A DNA stretch of 64,000 bases from Thiomicrorhabdus sp. Kp2 (GCF_000478585.1 NZ_ARWI01000001.1:1674001-1738000), one strand, 5' to 3'. Counted from the first letter of the stretch, positions 52,223-63,087 are shown. Numbers and translations: made by a program. Notes: generated by a model from the letters alone, not told the origin.

Positions 52223-53461
52223 ATGGATTTTTATCAGAACGGCATTATCACCACATTACATAATTTAGTGGATAGACCTATCGAGGATATGGAAGCTGAC
52301 TTATTAAAGTACAGTAAACAAAGGCCTTTAGGCTTGATTTTGCCAAGCTTATATTCTGAACTGCAAACGCCCGCCCTTGCCAAAATTGTTGAAGAGTTAA
52401 AGTCGGTTCCTTATTTGGAAGAGATAGTGGTGGGTTTAGATAGAGCCAATGAGGCTGAGTATCGCCATGCTTTAGAGTATTTTTCAGTGTTACCGCAAGA
52501 CGTTAAAGTCATTTGGAACGATGGTCCACGCATGAAAGCCATTCACAAGAAGTTGGTTGATGAAGGCATCGCTCCAGAAGCACCAGGCAAAGGGCGAAAT
52601 GTCTGGTATATGATTGGTTATGTTTTAGGTTCAGATAGAGTTGAATCGGTCGCTTTACACGATTGTGATATTGTCACTTATGAACGTTCATTATTGGCAC
52701 GATTGATCTATCCCGTGGCCAATCCACAATTTAACTATGCGTTTGCCAAGGGTTTTTATACCCGTATTGCCAATCAAACCATGAATGGACGAGTGACCCG
52801 TTTACTGGTTACGCCACTGATACGTGCATTGCAAAAAACCGCTGGAGAGCAAAATGAACGAGCCGACGAATATCTAAGTCATATCGACTCCTATCGTTAC
52901 CCGTTAGCAGGGGAGTTTGCTTTTAGAGCTGGGGTGATTTCGGATTTACGCATCCCTTCGGATTGGGGGCTTGAGATTGGCGTGCTTTCGGAGATGAAAC
53001 GAAACATCAGTTCTAACCGTATTTGCCAAGTAGATATTGCCGATATTTACGACCATAAACACCAAGACTTATCAGCCGATGACGCCCAAAAAGGTTTATC
53101 TAAAATGTCGATTGATATTGCTAAGGCGTTTTACCGTAAGTTAGCTGCGGAAGGTGTCACCTTTACCACAGAGGGCTTTAGAACCTTAAAAGCGACTTAT
53201 TACCGAATTGCCCTAGACCTAATTGAGTCTTACCGTAATGATGCGATTATGAATGGCTTAGAGTTGGATGTGCATAAAGAAGAAATTGCAGTAGAGATGT
53301 TCTGTGAGAATATTATTAAAGCGGGTCAACACTTTTTAGAAGCGCCAATGGAAACGCCATTTATTCCATCGTGGAACCGAGTTTCATCGGCTTTTCCAGA
53401 TATTTTGCAAGAGATTACCGAAGCGGTTGAAGCCGATATGCAAGAGTATCAATCTAAATAA
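52223..53461 (+). CDS. gpgS: Glucosyl-3-phosphoglycerate synthase
   Basis: GT81-family glycosyltransferase of 412 aa that transfers glucose from an NDP-glucose to 3-phosphoglycerate. Visible are LPSLYSELQTPALAKIVEEL, the metal-binding LHDCDIVTYER (DxD-like, near residue 150), FAKGFYTRI and GEFAFRAG. The substrate 3-PG is the direct product of Rubisco, so it links carbon fixation to osmoprotection. A strong GGAAGGAG site precedes the ATG, 52 nt after the phosphatase gene. Confidence 0.92.
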   Translation: MDFYQNGIITTLHNLVDRPIEDMEADLLKYSKQRPLGLILPSLYSELQTPALAKIVEELKSVPYLEEIVVGLDRANEAEYRHALEYFSVLPQDVKVIWNDGPRMKAIHKKLVDEGIAPEAPGKGRNVWYMIGYVLGSDRVESVALHDCDIVTYERSLLARLIYPVANPQFNYAFAKGFYTRIANQTMNGRVTRLLVTPLIRALQKTAGEQNERADEYLSHIDSYRYPLAGEFAFRAGVISDLRIPSDWGLEIGVLSEMKRNISSNRICQVDIADIYDHKHQDLSADDAQKGLSKMSIDIAKAFYRKLAAEGVTFTTEGFRTLKATYYRIALDLIESYRNDAIMNGLELDVHKEEIAVEMFCENIIKAGQHFLEAPMETPFIPSWNRVSSAFPDILQEITEAVEADMQEYQSK

Positions 53462-53475
53462 AGAAGGGGGCTTCT

Positions 53476-55236
53476 ATGCCAATGTCATCATGTCCATCTG
53501 CGGTCGCTTACTCTGCACTGATTGAGCGAATTACTCCATTAGTGCAGGCGCTCTATCCCGATCAAGATACGGCTGAATTGGCAGAGAAGTTTATCGAGAT
53601 AACTGGCATTGATAAAACATCTTGCCAGTTACCTATGTCGCACCAGTCACATTGGGATGAGCAAGATATTATGCTCATTACTTATGGCGATTCTATTCTT
53701 AAGAGTGGCGAAAAACCCCTGAAAACCTTAAAAAACACTTTAGACACTTACTTAAAAGAGAGTGTCTCAATGGTGCATATTTTGCCCTATTACCCTTATA
53801 CCTCTGATGGTGGTTTTGCGGTATCGGATTATGAATCCATTAACCCTGATTTAGGGTCTTGGTCTGATATCACAGAGATTAGCCAAGACTATAAAATCAT
53901 GGCAGACTTAGTGATTAACCACTGTTCAAGTGAACACCCCTGGTTTAAGGCTTTTGAGGCGGGTGATCCAAAGTATGAAAACTATTTTGTGCAAGCCAGT
54001 CCAACCGAAGATTTATCAGCGGTGGTTCGCCCACGTACGACTCCTTTATTGAGAATTACCCATACCACCGAGGGTGAAAAATACGTTTGGTGTACCTTTA
54101 GTCACGATCAGATTGATTTAAATTTCGCTAACCCAGATGTGTTTTTAGAGGTCATGCGTTTGATTTCTATGTACATCGATAAAGGTGCAAGTATTTTTAG
54201 ATTAGATGCCATTGGCTTTTTATGGAAAATTATTGGCACATCTTGTATTCACCTGCCTGAAACTCATCAAGCGATTCAATTAATGCGTGCTTTAATTGAG
54301 TACCGTTTGCCTGAGGCGATTATTATCACAGAAACTAATGTGCCTAAACGTGAAAACCTCACCTATTTTGGTAATGCCAATGAAGCGCACATGGTTTATA
54401 ACTTCTCCTTGCCACCGCTATTAATTAATGCCTTACTTACTGGTTCAGCCAAACATTTAAAATCTTGGTTAATGACTATGCCGCCTGCGCAAATGGGCAC
54501 CACTTTTTTAAACTTTATTGCCAGTCATGATGGTATTGGTGTCAGGCCTGCCGAGGGGATTCTTGATCCAGAAGAGCTGCAAAATATGATTCATGCCTTA
54601 CAATCGTTTGGTGCAAGAGTCTCTTGGCGTGCGGGTTTAAACGGTGAAAAACACCCGTATGAGATTAATATTGCTTTAATTGATGCCTTTAAGGGCACGG
54701 CTGATGGTGTGGATGAGTATCAGGTAGAACGTATGTTATGCGCTCATGCGATTGCCATCGCTTTGGAAGGTGTTCCAGCGATTTATGTGCATTCTTTCTT
54801 TGCCACTGAAAATGATTATGACATGTTAGAAAAAACAGAGCATAATCGTGATATAAATCGTCATAAATGGCAGTTTGATGAGTTGCAGCCTTTGCTTGAG
54901 GATTCCAACACCTTAAATTCCCGTGTTTTAAGTGGTTTAAGTCGTTTGATTCATTTACGTAAACAGCATGCGGCTTTCCATCCAAATGCCACGCAATTCA
55001 CTTTGCATTTACCTGATGAGCTGTTTGGTTTCTGGCGACAAAGTTTGATGCGTCATCAAAGTATTTTTGTGATTAATAATGTCACGAATCGGTCACAAAC
55101 ATTAAGTTTGGCACAATTAAACTTAATAGATATGGATGAGTGGAAAGAGATTATTAGCGACCAAATGATTACCGATTTATATGGTGAAATGACGTTAGCC
55201 CCCTATCAAACGGTTTGGATTACCAACCGTTTTTAA
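53476..55236 (+). CDS. GH13_18 sugar phosphorylase (glucosylglycerate or sucrose phosphorylase)
   Basis: Glycoside phosphorylase of 586 aa. GH13 catalytic residues are present: nucleophile Asp in IFRLDAIGFLWK (near residue 240), acid/base Glu in ITETNVP, and the transition-state Asp in FIASHDGIGVRPAEG. Sequence type is the sucrose phosphorylase subfamily, which includes glucosylglycerate phosphorylase. Placement 14 nt after gpgS favours glucosylglycerate as substrate, releasing glucose-1-phosphate and glycerate. Sucrose phosphorolysis remains possible because sucrose genes lie downstream. Confidence 0.86.
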   Translation: MPMSSCPSAVAYSALIERITPLVQALYPDQDTAELAEKFIEITGIDKTSCQLPMSHQSHWDEQDIMLITYGDSILKSGEKPLKTLKNTLDTYLKESVSMVHILPYYPYTSDGGFAVSDYESINPDLGSWSDITEISQDYKIMADLVINHCSSEHPWFKAFEAGDPKYENYFVQASPTEDLSAVVRPRTTPLLRITHTTEGEKYVWCTFSHDQIDLNFANPDVFLEVMRLISMYIDKGASIFRLDAIGFLWKIIGTSCIHLPETHQAIQLMRALIEYRLPEAIIITETNVPKRENLTYFGNANEAHMVYNFSLPPLLINALLTGSAKHLKSWLMTMPPAQMGTTFLNFIASHDGIGVRPAEGILDPEELQNMIHALQSFGARVSWRAGLNGEKHPYEINIALIDAFKGTADGVDEYQVERMLCAHAIAIALEGVPAIYVHSFFATENDYDMLEKTEHNRDINRHKWQFDELQPLLEDSNTLNSRVLSGLSRLIHLRKQHAAFHPNATQFTLHLPDELFGFWRQSLMRHQSIFVINNVTNRSQTLSLAQLNLIDMDEWKEIISDQMITDLYGEMTLAPYQTVWITNRF

Positions 55237-55271
55237 TTAAAAATTACCCAGAATTGAATAAGGAAGAGAGT

Positions 55272-56729
55272 ATGTCAGCTGCAGATATTGGTTTAATTGG
55301 CCTTGCCGTGATGGGACAAAACTTGGTTTTGAATATGGCGGAGCATGGCTTTCATGTTTGTGTGTATAACCGCTCAGAGCAAAAAACCAATGAGTTTATT
55401 GAAAAGCGTGCACAAGGTTTTCCAATTAGCGCGGCTTATTCCTTAAAAGAGTTAGTGGATTCTCTTGCGGCGCCTCGAAAAGTCATGTTAATGGTTAAAG
55501 CGGGTGACGTGGTTGACGCGTTTATTGAACAGCTCGTCCCGTTATTGGATGAAGGCGATATTATCATTGATGGTGGTAACTCTTTATACATCGATTCAAA
55601 CCGTAGAACCAAAGCCCTAGCCGAAAAAGGTATTTTATTTATTGGTACGGGGGTTTCTGGGGGCGAAGAGGGTGCGCGTTTTGGACCATCCATTATGCCA
55701 GGCGGAAATAACCAGGCCTGGGAAAGTGTCAAACCCATCTTTCAAGCGATTGCGGCTAAATCAGGTAACGAGGCTTGTTGTGATTGGGTGGGGGATGATG
55801 GTGCTGGTCACTATGTGAAAATGGTCCACAATGGGATTGAATATGGTGACATGCAGCTTATTTCAGAAGCTTATCAGCTAATGCGCGAAGGTTTGGGTAT
55901 GAGTGCAGATGAATGCCAAGCCGTCTTTGCTGATTGGAATAAAGGGGTTTTAGACTCTTATTTAATTGAAATTACCGCAGAAATCTTAACTTTTAAAGAT
56001 AAAGATGGTGAGCCGTTAGTCGATAAAATTTTAGATGCCGCAGGCCAAAAAGGTACTGGTAAATGGACTGGAATTAGCTCATTAGAGTTAGGGATCCCTG
56101 TGACCTTGATTACCGAATCGGTTTACGCACGTTGTTTATCGGCCTTAAAAACAGAACGTGTACAGGCCTCTAAAATTTACCCAAGAACGGTCGCCACAAA
56201 AACCTATTCATCAGAAGAAAAACAAGCCATTATCGCTTCAATTCACGATGCGCTTTATGCTTCAAAAATTATCTCTTACGCCCAAGGCTACATGTTAATG
56301 GCTGAAGCGGCTAAAGCCTATAGTTGGGACTTAAATTACGGTGGCATTGCGCTTATGTGGCGTGGTGGTTGCATTATTAGAAGCCGTTTTTTAGAAGAGA
56401 TTAAACACGCTTATGAAAAACAACCAGGCCTGGCAAACTTACTGCAAGCCCCCTTCTTTGAAAACGCAATTAAAGCCGCTGAAAGCCATTGGCGAAAAGC
56501 GGTGGTGTTTGGTATTGAACAGCAAATCCCAACCCCAACTTTAAGCTCGGCCTTAGCGTTTTTTGATGGTTACCGCAGTGAGGTTGTGCCTGCTAATTTA
56601 TTGCAAGCACAGCGTGATTATTTTGGTGCTCATACTTACGAGCGTGTAGATGCTCCACGTGGAGAGTTTTTTCATACCGACTGGATTCAATCTGGCGGTA
56701 ATGTTAGCTCTACAACGTATGAGGTTTAA
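55272..56729 (+). CDS. gnd: 6-phosphogluconate dehydrogenase, decarboxylating
   Basis: NADP-linked enzyme of the oxidative pentose phosphate pathway, 485 aa from the ATG at 55272, which has an AAGGAAGAG site; the frame is open further upstream into the phosphorylase gene but without family match. Features are [21 protein letters not shown] (Rossmann), [21 protein letters not shown] and [19 protein letters not shown]. The reverse order gnd-zwf-pgl follows. Two palindrome copies lie inside. Confidence 0.95.
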   Translation: MSAADIGLIGLAVMGQNLVLNMAEHGFHVCVYNRSEQKTNEFIEKRAQGFPISAAYSLKELVDSLAAPRKVMLMVKAGDVVDAFIEQLVPLLDEGDIIIDGGNSLYIDSNRRTKALAEKGILFIGTGVSGGEEGARFGPSIMPGGNNQAWESVKPIFQAIAAKSGNEACCDWVGDDGAGHYVKMVHNGIEYGDMQLISEAYQLMREGLGMSADECQAVFADWNKGVLDSYLIEITAEILTFKDKDGEPLVDKILDAAGQKGTGKWTGISSLELGIPVTLITESVYARCLSALKTERVQASKIYPRTVATKTYSSEEKQAIIASIHDALYASKIISYAQGYMLMAEAAKAYSWDLNYGGIALMWRGGCIIRSRFLEEIKHAYEKQPGLANLLQAPFFENAIKAAESHWRKAVVFGIEQQIPTPTLSSALAFFDGYRSEVVPANLLQAQRDYFGAHTYERVDAPRGEFFHTDWIQSGGNVSSTTYEV

Positions 56730-56731
56730 TC

Positions 56732-58216
56732 ATGGTTGAACCTTGTACATATGTGGTATTTGGTGCAACTGGGAATTTATCTCTTACCAAATTAATGCCT
56801 GCTTTTTACCACTTAGAATGCGTGGGTCGTTTGCCAGATGGTATGCGTATTGTGGCAATTGGTCGCAGAGAGTGGCGTCTTGAAGATTTATTGACTGAAA
56901 TTAAAAAGTACATTGAACCTGTTGCCCGTGGAGGTATTAATCATGCTATTTTTAAAGCTTTTGCCTCGCGTATGGACTACGTGCAAATGGATATTTCGAG
57001 TGCTGAATGTTATAAAAATTTAGCAACAACGTTAGCAGAGCCAAAATTTTCTTCCAAAATGGCTTTTTATTTATCGCTAGGGCCAGATATGTTTGGCCAA
57101 GTAACCCATGAACTTAAAGAGCATGGTTTATTAGATGAATCGAATGGTTGGAAACGTGTGGTTCTTGAAAAGCCGTTTGGGTATGACGTAGAAAGTGCTG
57201 CGGCACTGCAAAATAAAATCAGTAAAGCGTTATCTGAAGAGCAGACTTACCGTATTGACCATTATCTTGGCAAAGGTATGGTGCAAAATGTGATGGTTTT
57301 TCGTTTTGCCAATGCACTGATGGAACCCTTATGGAACCGAAATACCATTGACCATATTCAGATAACCCATGCCGAAGACAAATGTGTGGGAACTCGTGCT
57401 GGTTATTACGACCATAGTGGTGCTTTGCGTGACATGATTCAAAGTCATCTTTTACAGCTATTGGCGTTGGTTGCGATGGAGCCTCCTGCCTCTATGGATG
57501 CCGAATCTTTGCGTGATGAAAAGGTAAAGCTGCTTAAATCGATTCGCCCTATTAAAAAGAAACAGGTCAAAGGTCAAGCGTATCGTGCTCAATATGCCGA
57601 GGGTATTATTCATGGCAACCAAGTGCACAGCTATTTAGATGAGCCTGGTGTGGCCGAAGATTCGGTCACCGAGACCTATGCGGCTTTAAAACTCTATATT
57701 GATAATTGGCGTTGGGAAGGTGTGCCTTTCTACATTCAGACGGGTAAAAACATGAAGCAGTCTAAAACCTTGGTTTCAATCTGTTTTAAACATCCGCCTA
57801 AACAATTCTTCCGTGATTCACAGGTTAAAAAAATGGAGCCTAACTGGATTGTGTTTGGTATTCAGCCGAATGAGTCTATTAAAATCGAGATGATTGCCAA
57901 ACAACCAGGCCTGGAAATTAATACCGAACAGATTAGTTTGGATGCGGCCATGAAATACGATGAAAATTCAAAAATCGATGCCTATGAAGAACTGTTATTA
58001 GATGTTATTAAAGGCGATAGGTCACTGTTCTTACGTTTTGATGAAGTCAAAGCGGCTTGGGATGTGGTTGATCCCGTTTTGTCTGAGTGGGCAAATCAAA
58101 CGGATTATATTGATACGTACGCATCAGGCAGTTGGGGGCCTGAAGGTTCACATAAACTGTTTGATGATAACGAACAATATTGGCGTACCTATATTAATCC
58201 ACACTGTAAAGAGTAG
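56732..58216 (+). CDS. zwf: Glucose-6-phosphate dehydrogenase
   Basis: First enzyme of the oxidative pentose phosphate and Entner-Doudoroff pathways, 494 aa. Nucleotide-binding [20 protein letters not shown] (GxxGxL), active-site [21 protein letters not shown] and EKPFGYD are clear. It starts 2 nt after the gnd stop. Produces NADPH, which in an autotroph is likely to draw on stored sugar. Confidence 0.95.
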   Translation: MVEPCTYVVFGATGNLSLTKLMPAFYHLECVGRLPDGMRIVAIGRREWRLEDLLTEIKKYIEPVARGGINHAIFKAFASRMDYVQMDISSAECYKNLATTLAEPKFSSKMAFYLSLGPDMFGQVTHELKEHGLLDESNGWKRVVLEKPFGYDVESAAALQNKISKALSEEQTYRIDHYLGKGMVQNVMVFRFANALMEPLWNRNTIDHIQITHAEDKCVGTRAGYYDHSGALRDMIQSHLLQLLALVAMEPPASMDAESLRDEKVKLLKSIRPIKKKQVKGQAYRAQYAEGIIHGNQVHSYLDEPGVAEDSVTETYAALKLYIDNWRWEGVPFYIQTGKNMKQSKTLVSICFKHPPKQFFRDSQVKKMEPNWIVFGIQPNESIKIEMIAKQPGLEINTEQISLDAAMKYDENSKIDAYEELLLDVIKGDRSLFLRFDEVKAAWDVVDPVLSEWANQTDYIDTYASGSWGPEGSHKLFDDNEQYWRTYINPHCKE

Positions 58217-58225
58217 GCTTGCCAT

Positions 58226-58954
58226 ATGAGTTCATCTTTACCTGAAAATTGGCAAGTCTTCGATAACAGTGAAGCTCTTGCCCAGCAATGCGTAGAAGAA
58301 ATTCTGCAAATTGCGGATAGGGCGATTCAAAAATATGGTGCTTTTCATTTTATTACGGCAGGCGGTTCTACACCAAACCGTTGTTATCAATTATTAGCGG
58401 AACGCCATGCCGATTGGAAAAACTGGCATATCTATATGGGGGATGAACGCGTTTTGCCGTTTAATCACTCGGAACGCAATTCCCAGGCTTTGCTCTCTCA
58501 CTGGTTGAGCAATAATGATATACCCGTTAAAAATATTCATTTTATGAATACCGAAGCGGGTGCTGAAAAATCCGCTAAGGCTTATGCGAACTTACTTGCG
58601 TCAGTAGACCATTTTGATGTGTGTTTATTGGGTATGGGTGAAGATGGCCATACCGCCAGCCTGTTTCCTGGGCACGATGGAAGTGAAACTGTTCAACAGG
58701 TCTTTTCAGAATCTAATGGCAGTCAGGTCGCCCCTATTATTATAGAAAACGATTCTCCTAAGCCGCCTTCTCAACGAGTGAGTTTAAGTTACTCAGCCTT
58801 TAATCAGTGTGATTTAGTGATTAAATTGATTACAGGAGAGTCTAAGCGTAATGCTATAAGTGCCTGGCTCACAGAAGAGGCCAAGCTTCCCATTAAACAG
58901 GTTCAAGGCAAACACACTAAGGTGTATCTTAGCCAAGAGTCATTACCTTTTTAA
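58226..58954 (+). CDS. pgl: 6-phosphogluconolactonase
   Basis: DevB-type lactonase of 242 aa linking zwf and gnd. Motifs are FITAGGSTPNRCYQLLAE, MGDERVLPFNHSERNS and LLGMGEDGHTASLFPGHD. It begins 9 nt after the zwf stop, so gnd-zwf-pgl form a complete oxidative pentose phosphate set placed between the glucosylglycerate and sucrose genes. A gap of 160 bp follows before sps, without a firm promoter. Confidence 0.94.
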   Translation: MSSSLPENWQVFDNSEALAQQCVEEILQIADRAIQKYGAFHFITAGGSTPNRCYQLLAERHADWKNWHIYMGDERVLPFNHSERNSQALLSHWLSNNDIPVKNIHFMNTEAGAEKSAKAYANLLASVDHFDVCLLGMGEDGHTASLFPGHDGSETVQQVFSESNGSQVAPIIIENDSPKPPSQRVSLSYSAFNQCDLVIKLITGESKRNAISAWLTEEAKLPIKQVQGKHTKVYLSQESLPF

Positions 58955-59114
58955 GCCTCTTTGTATTTGATTTCTCTTTTAAAATCCACAAGTTAATCAC
59001 TTAAATCTTAGAATCCTATTTTAGAGTATGTTATAAATGAGGGAGCTAAAATTCAAATAACCTTTTAACCCATTGATTTCTGAGCCAACAAGAATTGTCA
59101 ATAAAGTGAAAAGT

Positions 59115-61319
59115 ATGAACGAACAGCAAACTGATGTGTATATCTCTCTTATTAGTGTTCACGGCCTTTTCCGTGGTAATAATCTCGAATTAGGTAGAGA
59201 CGCGGATACAGGAGGCCAAACTCTCTATGTTTTAGAGCTCGCTCAGGCTCTATCAGAAAGACCCGAAGTGGGTAAAGTAGAGCTTTTTACGCGTTTAGTA
59301 AAAGATAGCTCTGTTGATGCAGACTACGCCCAACCCATTGAAAAAATAAACGATAAACTCTCAATTATTAGAATCGAAGCGGGTCCAGAAGAGTATATAT
59401 TCAAAGAGCAGTTGTGGGATTATCTGGATACGTTTGCTGATAATATGATGGACTATTTTCGGCATCAAAATCATTACCCCGATATTATTCACAGCCACTA
59501 TGCCGACGCAGGTTATGTGGGAAGCCAGTTAGCCAATCAATTATCTATTCCGCTTATTCATACGGGGCATTCATTAGGGCGCGTTAAGCGTGCTAGACTG
59601 TTTGCCAATGGTGTGCCGTCCGAAGAGATTGAAAGCCAGTACAATATGTCCAGGCGTATTGATGCCGAAGAGCATGTATTGGCTACCGCAGAAAGGGTGA
59701 TTACCAGCACTCATCAAGAGATTGAAGAGCAGTATGAAATTTATGATTTCTATCAACCAGAGCAAATGCGGGTTATTCCTCCAGGAACAAATTTAGCCCA
59801 ATTTCAGCCACCATATGGCGATGAGTTAACCTCAAAACTTTATCAACAATTAACCTACTCTTTGGTTGATTCGCAAAAACCAATTATTTTGGCTTTATCA
59901 AGACCCGACCCTCGCAAAAATATTGCCGCTTTAATTGAGGCTTATGGTCAATCGCCCGAGCTACAACAACAAGCCAATTTATTGATTATTGCAGGTAACC
60001 GCGATGATGTAGAAGATTTGGAGTCAGGAGCGCAACAGGTCTTTCATGAAATCTGGGCGATGATTGACCGTTATGATTTATATGGCAAGGTCTCTTTGCC
60101 AAAACATCATAGTCGTAATGATGTCGCCTTTATTTATCGCATTGCGGCAGCGTCAGGGGGTGTGTTTGTTAACCCCGCCTTAACAGAACCGTTTGGTTTA
60201 ACTTTAATTGAAGCGACTGCATCTGGTTTGCCTATTGTTGCAACAGAAGATGGTGGGCCAAGAGATATTATAGAGAATTGCCAGAATGGCATTCTTATTG
60301 ACCCATTAGAACCACGAACAATTACCCAGGCATTGCTTGAGCTTTTTAAACAGCCTGAAAAGAAAAATCAAATGATTAAACATGGGTTAAGCGGTGTAGA
60401 GCAACACTATGCATGGAAAGCTCACGCAGAACGTTATTTGAATTTGATATGCCCAATTGTTAAAAATTCTGAACGGTTACCAAGAACACCGATTTCAAGA
60501 CGATCAGCTCTTTATAAAGACCGTGCCTTAGTCACCAGTCTTGACCATAACCTTGTTGGAAACCCTGAAGCGTTAACTAAACTCATTGCCGTGTTAAAAG
60601 AGCACCGTAAATCAACCCTATTTATTGTTGCAACTAACAGAAGGCTTGATTCCGCTTTACGTTTACTTAAACACTACAAATTGCCTGAACCTGATACTTT
60701 AATCACCAGTTCGGGAACCGAGATTTACTATGCCCCTAAACTCAATAAAGACAAATATTGGGCTAAACACATCGATTTTCACTGGGTTAGGTATAAAATT
60801 AAAGACCTGCTAGATGAACATCCAGGCCTGTATTTACAGCCAAAATCAGAGCAAGCCCCATTTAAGATTAGTTATTACCTTAATAAGGACATTACCGATC
60901 TTGACCACATCAATGGCATACTTCATCAAGAGGATGAATCGGCAAATGTTCAGCTCTCTTTTGATAAATACCTAGATATTCTGCCTATGCGAGCTTCCAA
61001 AGGAATGGCATTGCGTTATGTGGCTGACCGTTGGCAAATACCTTTAGAAAAAATACTGGTTGCAGGTGGTTCTGGTGCGGATGAAGATATGATGCGTGGT
61101 AATACTCTTGCCGTGGTAGTGGCTAACCGTCATAAGGAAGATCTCTCACAGTTGCAAGAGTTTGAGCGAATCTATTTTGCCCAGAAAAGTTATGAAGAAG
61201 GCATTTTAGAAGCGATTGAACACTATGATTTTTTTGGTAAATGTCGTCCGCCTGAAATGGAAGAAAAAGCCGAAGCTGAAAATAGTCATGCATCAGGACG
61301 CGAGCGGGAAAACGGATGA
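59115..61319 (+). CDS. sps: Sucrose-phosphate synthase with inactive C-terminal phosphatase domain
   Basis: GT4 glycosyltransferase of about 734 aa from the ATG at 59115; a TTG at 59073 is the alternative. It makes sucrose-6-phosphate from NDP-glucose and fructose-6-phosphate. Features are GRDADTGGQTLYVLELAQAL, IHSHYADAGYVG, LSRPDPRKNIAALIEAYG and NPALTEPFGLTLIEATASGLP. A C-terminal HAD-type phosphatase-like domain (residues about 480-715) keeps the motif IV region GGSGADEDMMRG, but the motif I reads TSLDHNL where the catalytic Asp of DLDNT is expected. It is therefore probably not a phosphatase. spp follows with an ATGA overlap. Confidence 0.9.
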   Translation: MNEQQTDVYISLISVHGLFRGNNLELGRDADTGGQTLYVLELAQALSERPEVGKVELFTRLVKDSSVDADYAQPIEKINDKLSIIRIEAGPEEYIFKEQLWDYLDTFADNMMDYFRHQNHYPDIIHSHYADAGYVGSQLANQLSIPLIHTGHSLGRVKRARLFANGVPSEEIESQYNMSRRIDAEEHVLATAERVITSTHQEIEEQYEIYDFYQPEQMRVIPPGTNLAQFQPPYGDELTSKLYQQLTYSLVDSQKPIILALSRPDPRKNIAALIEAYGQSPELQQQANLLIIAGNRDDVEDLESGAQQVFHEIWAMIDRYDLYGKVSLPKHHSRNDVAFIYRIAAASGGVFVNPALTEPFGLTLIEATASGLPIVATEDGGPRDIIENCQNGILIDPLEPRTITQALLELFKQPEKKNQMIKHGLSGVEQHYAWKAHAERYLNLICPIVKNSERLPRTPISRRSALYKDRALVTSLDHNLVGNPEALTKLIAVLKEHRKSTLFIVATNRRLDSALRLLKHYKLPEPDTLITSSGTEIYYAPKLNKDKYWAKHIDFHWVRYKIKDLLDEHPGLYLQPKSEQAPFKISYYLNKDITDLDHINGILHQEDESANVQLSFDKYLDILPMRASKGMALRYVADRWQIPLEKILVAGGSGADEDMMRGNTLAVVVANRHKEDLSQLQEFERIYFAQKSYEEGILEAIEHYDFFGKCRPPEMEEKAEAENSHASGRERENG

Positions 61320-62179
61320 GACTGCTTCTTTGTACCGATATGGATCGCACGGTGATACCCAATGGTATGCAAAAGGAAACGAGCGGTGCGCGAGAAAGAT
61401 TTGCCGATTTTTGTGGTTTGCCAACAGTGAATTTGGTTTATGTAACAGGGCGTCATCTGGCATTAATGCAGCAAGCCGTTCAAGAATATCAGTTGCCTTT
61501 AGCAGACTATGCAATCACCGATGTAGGTACACGTATTTACCAGCAAAAAGAGCAGCTGTGGCATCCTATAACCGCATGGGAAAAAGAGATTGATCAAGAT
61601 TGGCGTGGGGTTGAGCCAAAACAAATCTATGATTTACTCGACTCGATACCAGGCCTGGCAAAACAAGAATCTGAAAAACAGAACGCCCATAAAATCAGTT
61701 TTTATATTGACCTACAAAAGCTTGCCGAGCAAGACTGTTTGGCTAAAGTAAATGAACGTCTAGCACCTTTAAAAATTCAAACCAATTTGATTTGGAGTAT
61801 TGATGAAACCACTCATACTGGTTTGCTAGATATTTTGCCGCCCAAAGCCAATAAACTGCACGCCATTGAGTTTTTACAGCAATACTTAGGTTATCAAAAC
61901 CAAGAGGTGGTTTTTGCTGGAGACAGTGGCAATGACCTTGAAGTATTAATCAGTCCAATTCAGTCCGTTTTGGTGGCGAATGCAACGCCTGAGCTAAAAA
62001 AACAAGCATTAGAACTGGTTGAAAAACGTGGTACTGGAAAACAGTTTTTTCAAGCTATAAACGCCAATAATGACAATGGAAATTACAGTTCAGGTGTCTT
62101 GCAAGGCGTGATGCACTATCTTCCTAGGTTCAAACGACACATTCATGCTTTAGGGATTAAATATGAATCAATCAACTGA
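61316..62179 (+). CDS. spp: Sucrose-6-phosphate phosphatase
   Basis: HAD-family phosphatase of 287 aa that converts sucrose-6-phosphate to sucrose. Motif I LLCTDMDRTVIPNG is intact (DxD), motif II LVYVTGRHL, and motif IV FAGDSGNDLEVL is present. The start overlaps the sps stop, and the 3' end overlaps the fructokinase gene by 17 nt. The complete motif I contrasts with the degraded one in the SPS C-terminal domain, so this gene supplies the activity. Confidence 0.92.
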   Translation: MRLLLCTDMDRTVIPNGMQKETSGARERFADFCGLPTVNLVYVTGRHLALMQQAVQEYQLPLADYAITDVGTRIYQQKEQLWHPITAWEKEIDQDWRGVEPKQIYDLLDSIPGLAKQESEKQNAHKISFYIDLQKLAEQDCLAKVNERLAPLKIQTNLIWSIDETTHTGLLDILPPKANKLHAIEFLQQYLGYQNQEVVFAGDSGNDLEVLISPIQSVLVANATPELKKQALELVEKRGTGKQFFQAINANNDNGNYSSGVLQGVMHYLPRFKRHIHALGIKYESIN

Positions 62180-63071
62180 AACACAAATCACCCTATTTGG
62201 CGAAGTTTTATTTGACTGTTTTAGTCATCAAGAACAGCAACAGCAAGTTCTTGGTGGAGCTCCTTTTAATATTTGTTGGCACCTGCAAGCTTTGGGCGAT
62301 AATCCCGTGTTTATCTCTCGAGTAGGTAAAGATAAACTTGGTGAAAAAATTATTCAGCAAGCCCAAGATTGGGGGATTGCTACAGACAATATTCAAATAG
62401 ATGAACAGCATCCAACAGGCCAGGTACAAGTGACTTTTAAGGATGATGAACCACATTACGATATCAAAATTAACAGTGCTTACGATTTCATTAATCAGTC
62501 TGAAACACAGTTGAACAATCCAAAAGGCATTCTTTACCATGGTTCACTGGCTTTAAGAAGTAACTATGCGAAAGATCAGTTTCAAAAACTCGTTCACTCT
62601 GGAGAGTGGGATATTTTTTTAGATGTCAATTTAAGAGCGCCTTGGTGGGAACAGGAAACCTTAATTTATTGGCTTAAACAAGCAAAATGGGTCAAACTGA
62701 ATTTAGATGAATTGCGTGAACTTGGGTTTCAGCAATCCAATCTTGAAACCGCAATAAAAGCATTTCAAACGACGTTTGGTAATGAGCAAGTGATTGTGAC
62801 TCAAGGTGCTGATGGCGTTACCGTACTGACAGCAGATGGTTTTTTTAAAGAAACGCCTGACAAAATAGAGCAATTTGTCGATACCGTTGGCGCGGGCGAT
62901 GCTTTTACCGCCGTTTATATACACGGTTTAATAAAAAAATGGTCAACTCAACAAACGATCGCAACAGCACAAAGGCTAGCCAGTAAAATCATTGGTATTC
63001 GCGGTGCAACACCCAATCAAAAATCTTTTTATCAGTCATTACTACTAGCTGATTCAATACAAAATAGTTAA
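62163..63071 (+). CDS. Fructokinase (PfkB family)
   Basis: Ribokinase-family sugar kinase of 302 aa. Substrate- and ATP-binding blocks are LFGEVLFDCF, GGAPFNICWHLQALG and the C-terminal DTVGAGDAFTAVYIHGL with catalytic Asp. In sps-spp-fructokinase-amylosucrase clusters known from halotolerant methanotrophs, the kinase phosphorylates fructose released from sucrose by amylosucrase. It overlaps spp by 17 nt and precedes the amylosucrase gene by 16 nt. Confidence 0.88.
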   Translation: MNQSTETQITLFGEVLFDCFSHQEQQQQVLGGAPFNICWHLQALGDNPVFISRVGKDKLGEKIIQQAQDWGIATDNIQIDEQHPTGQVQVTFKDDEPHYDIKINSAYDFINQSETQLNNPKGILYHGSLALRSNYAKDQFQKLVHSGEWDIFLDVNLRAPWWEQETLIYWLKQAKWVKLNLDELRELGFQQSNLETAIKAFQTTFGNEQVIVTQGADGVTVLTADGFFKETPDKIEQFVDTVGAGDAFTAVYIHGLIKKWSTQQTIATAQRLASKIIGIRGATPNQKSFYQSLLLADSIQNS

Positions 63072-63087
63072 GAGCAGTTAAAAGCCT

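Noticed and set aside
54689-54985. Open frames on the opposite strand of long genes, such as 54689-54985 and 25310-25792
   Set aside because: They lie wholly within strongly supported genes, have no ribosome sites and no recognisable protein pattern.
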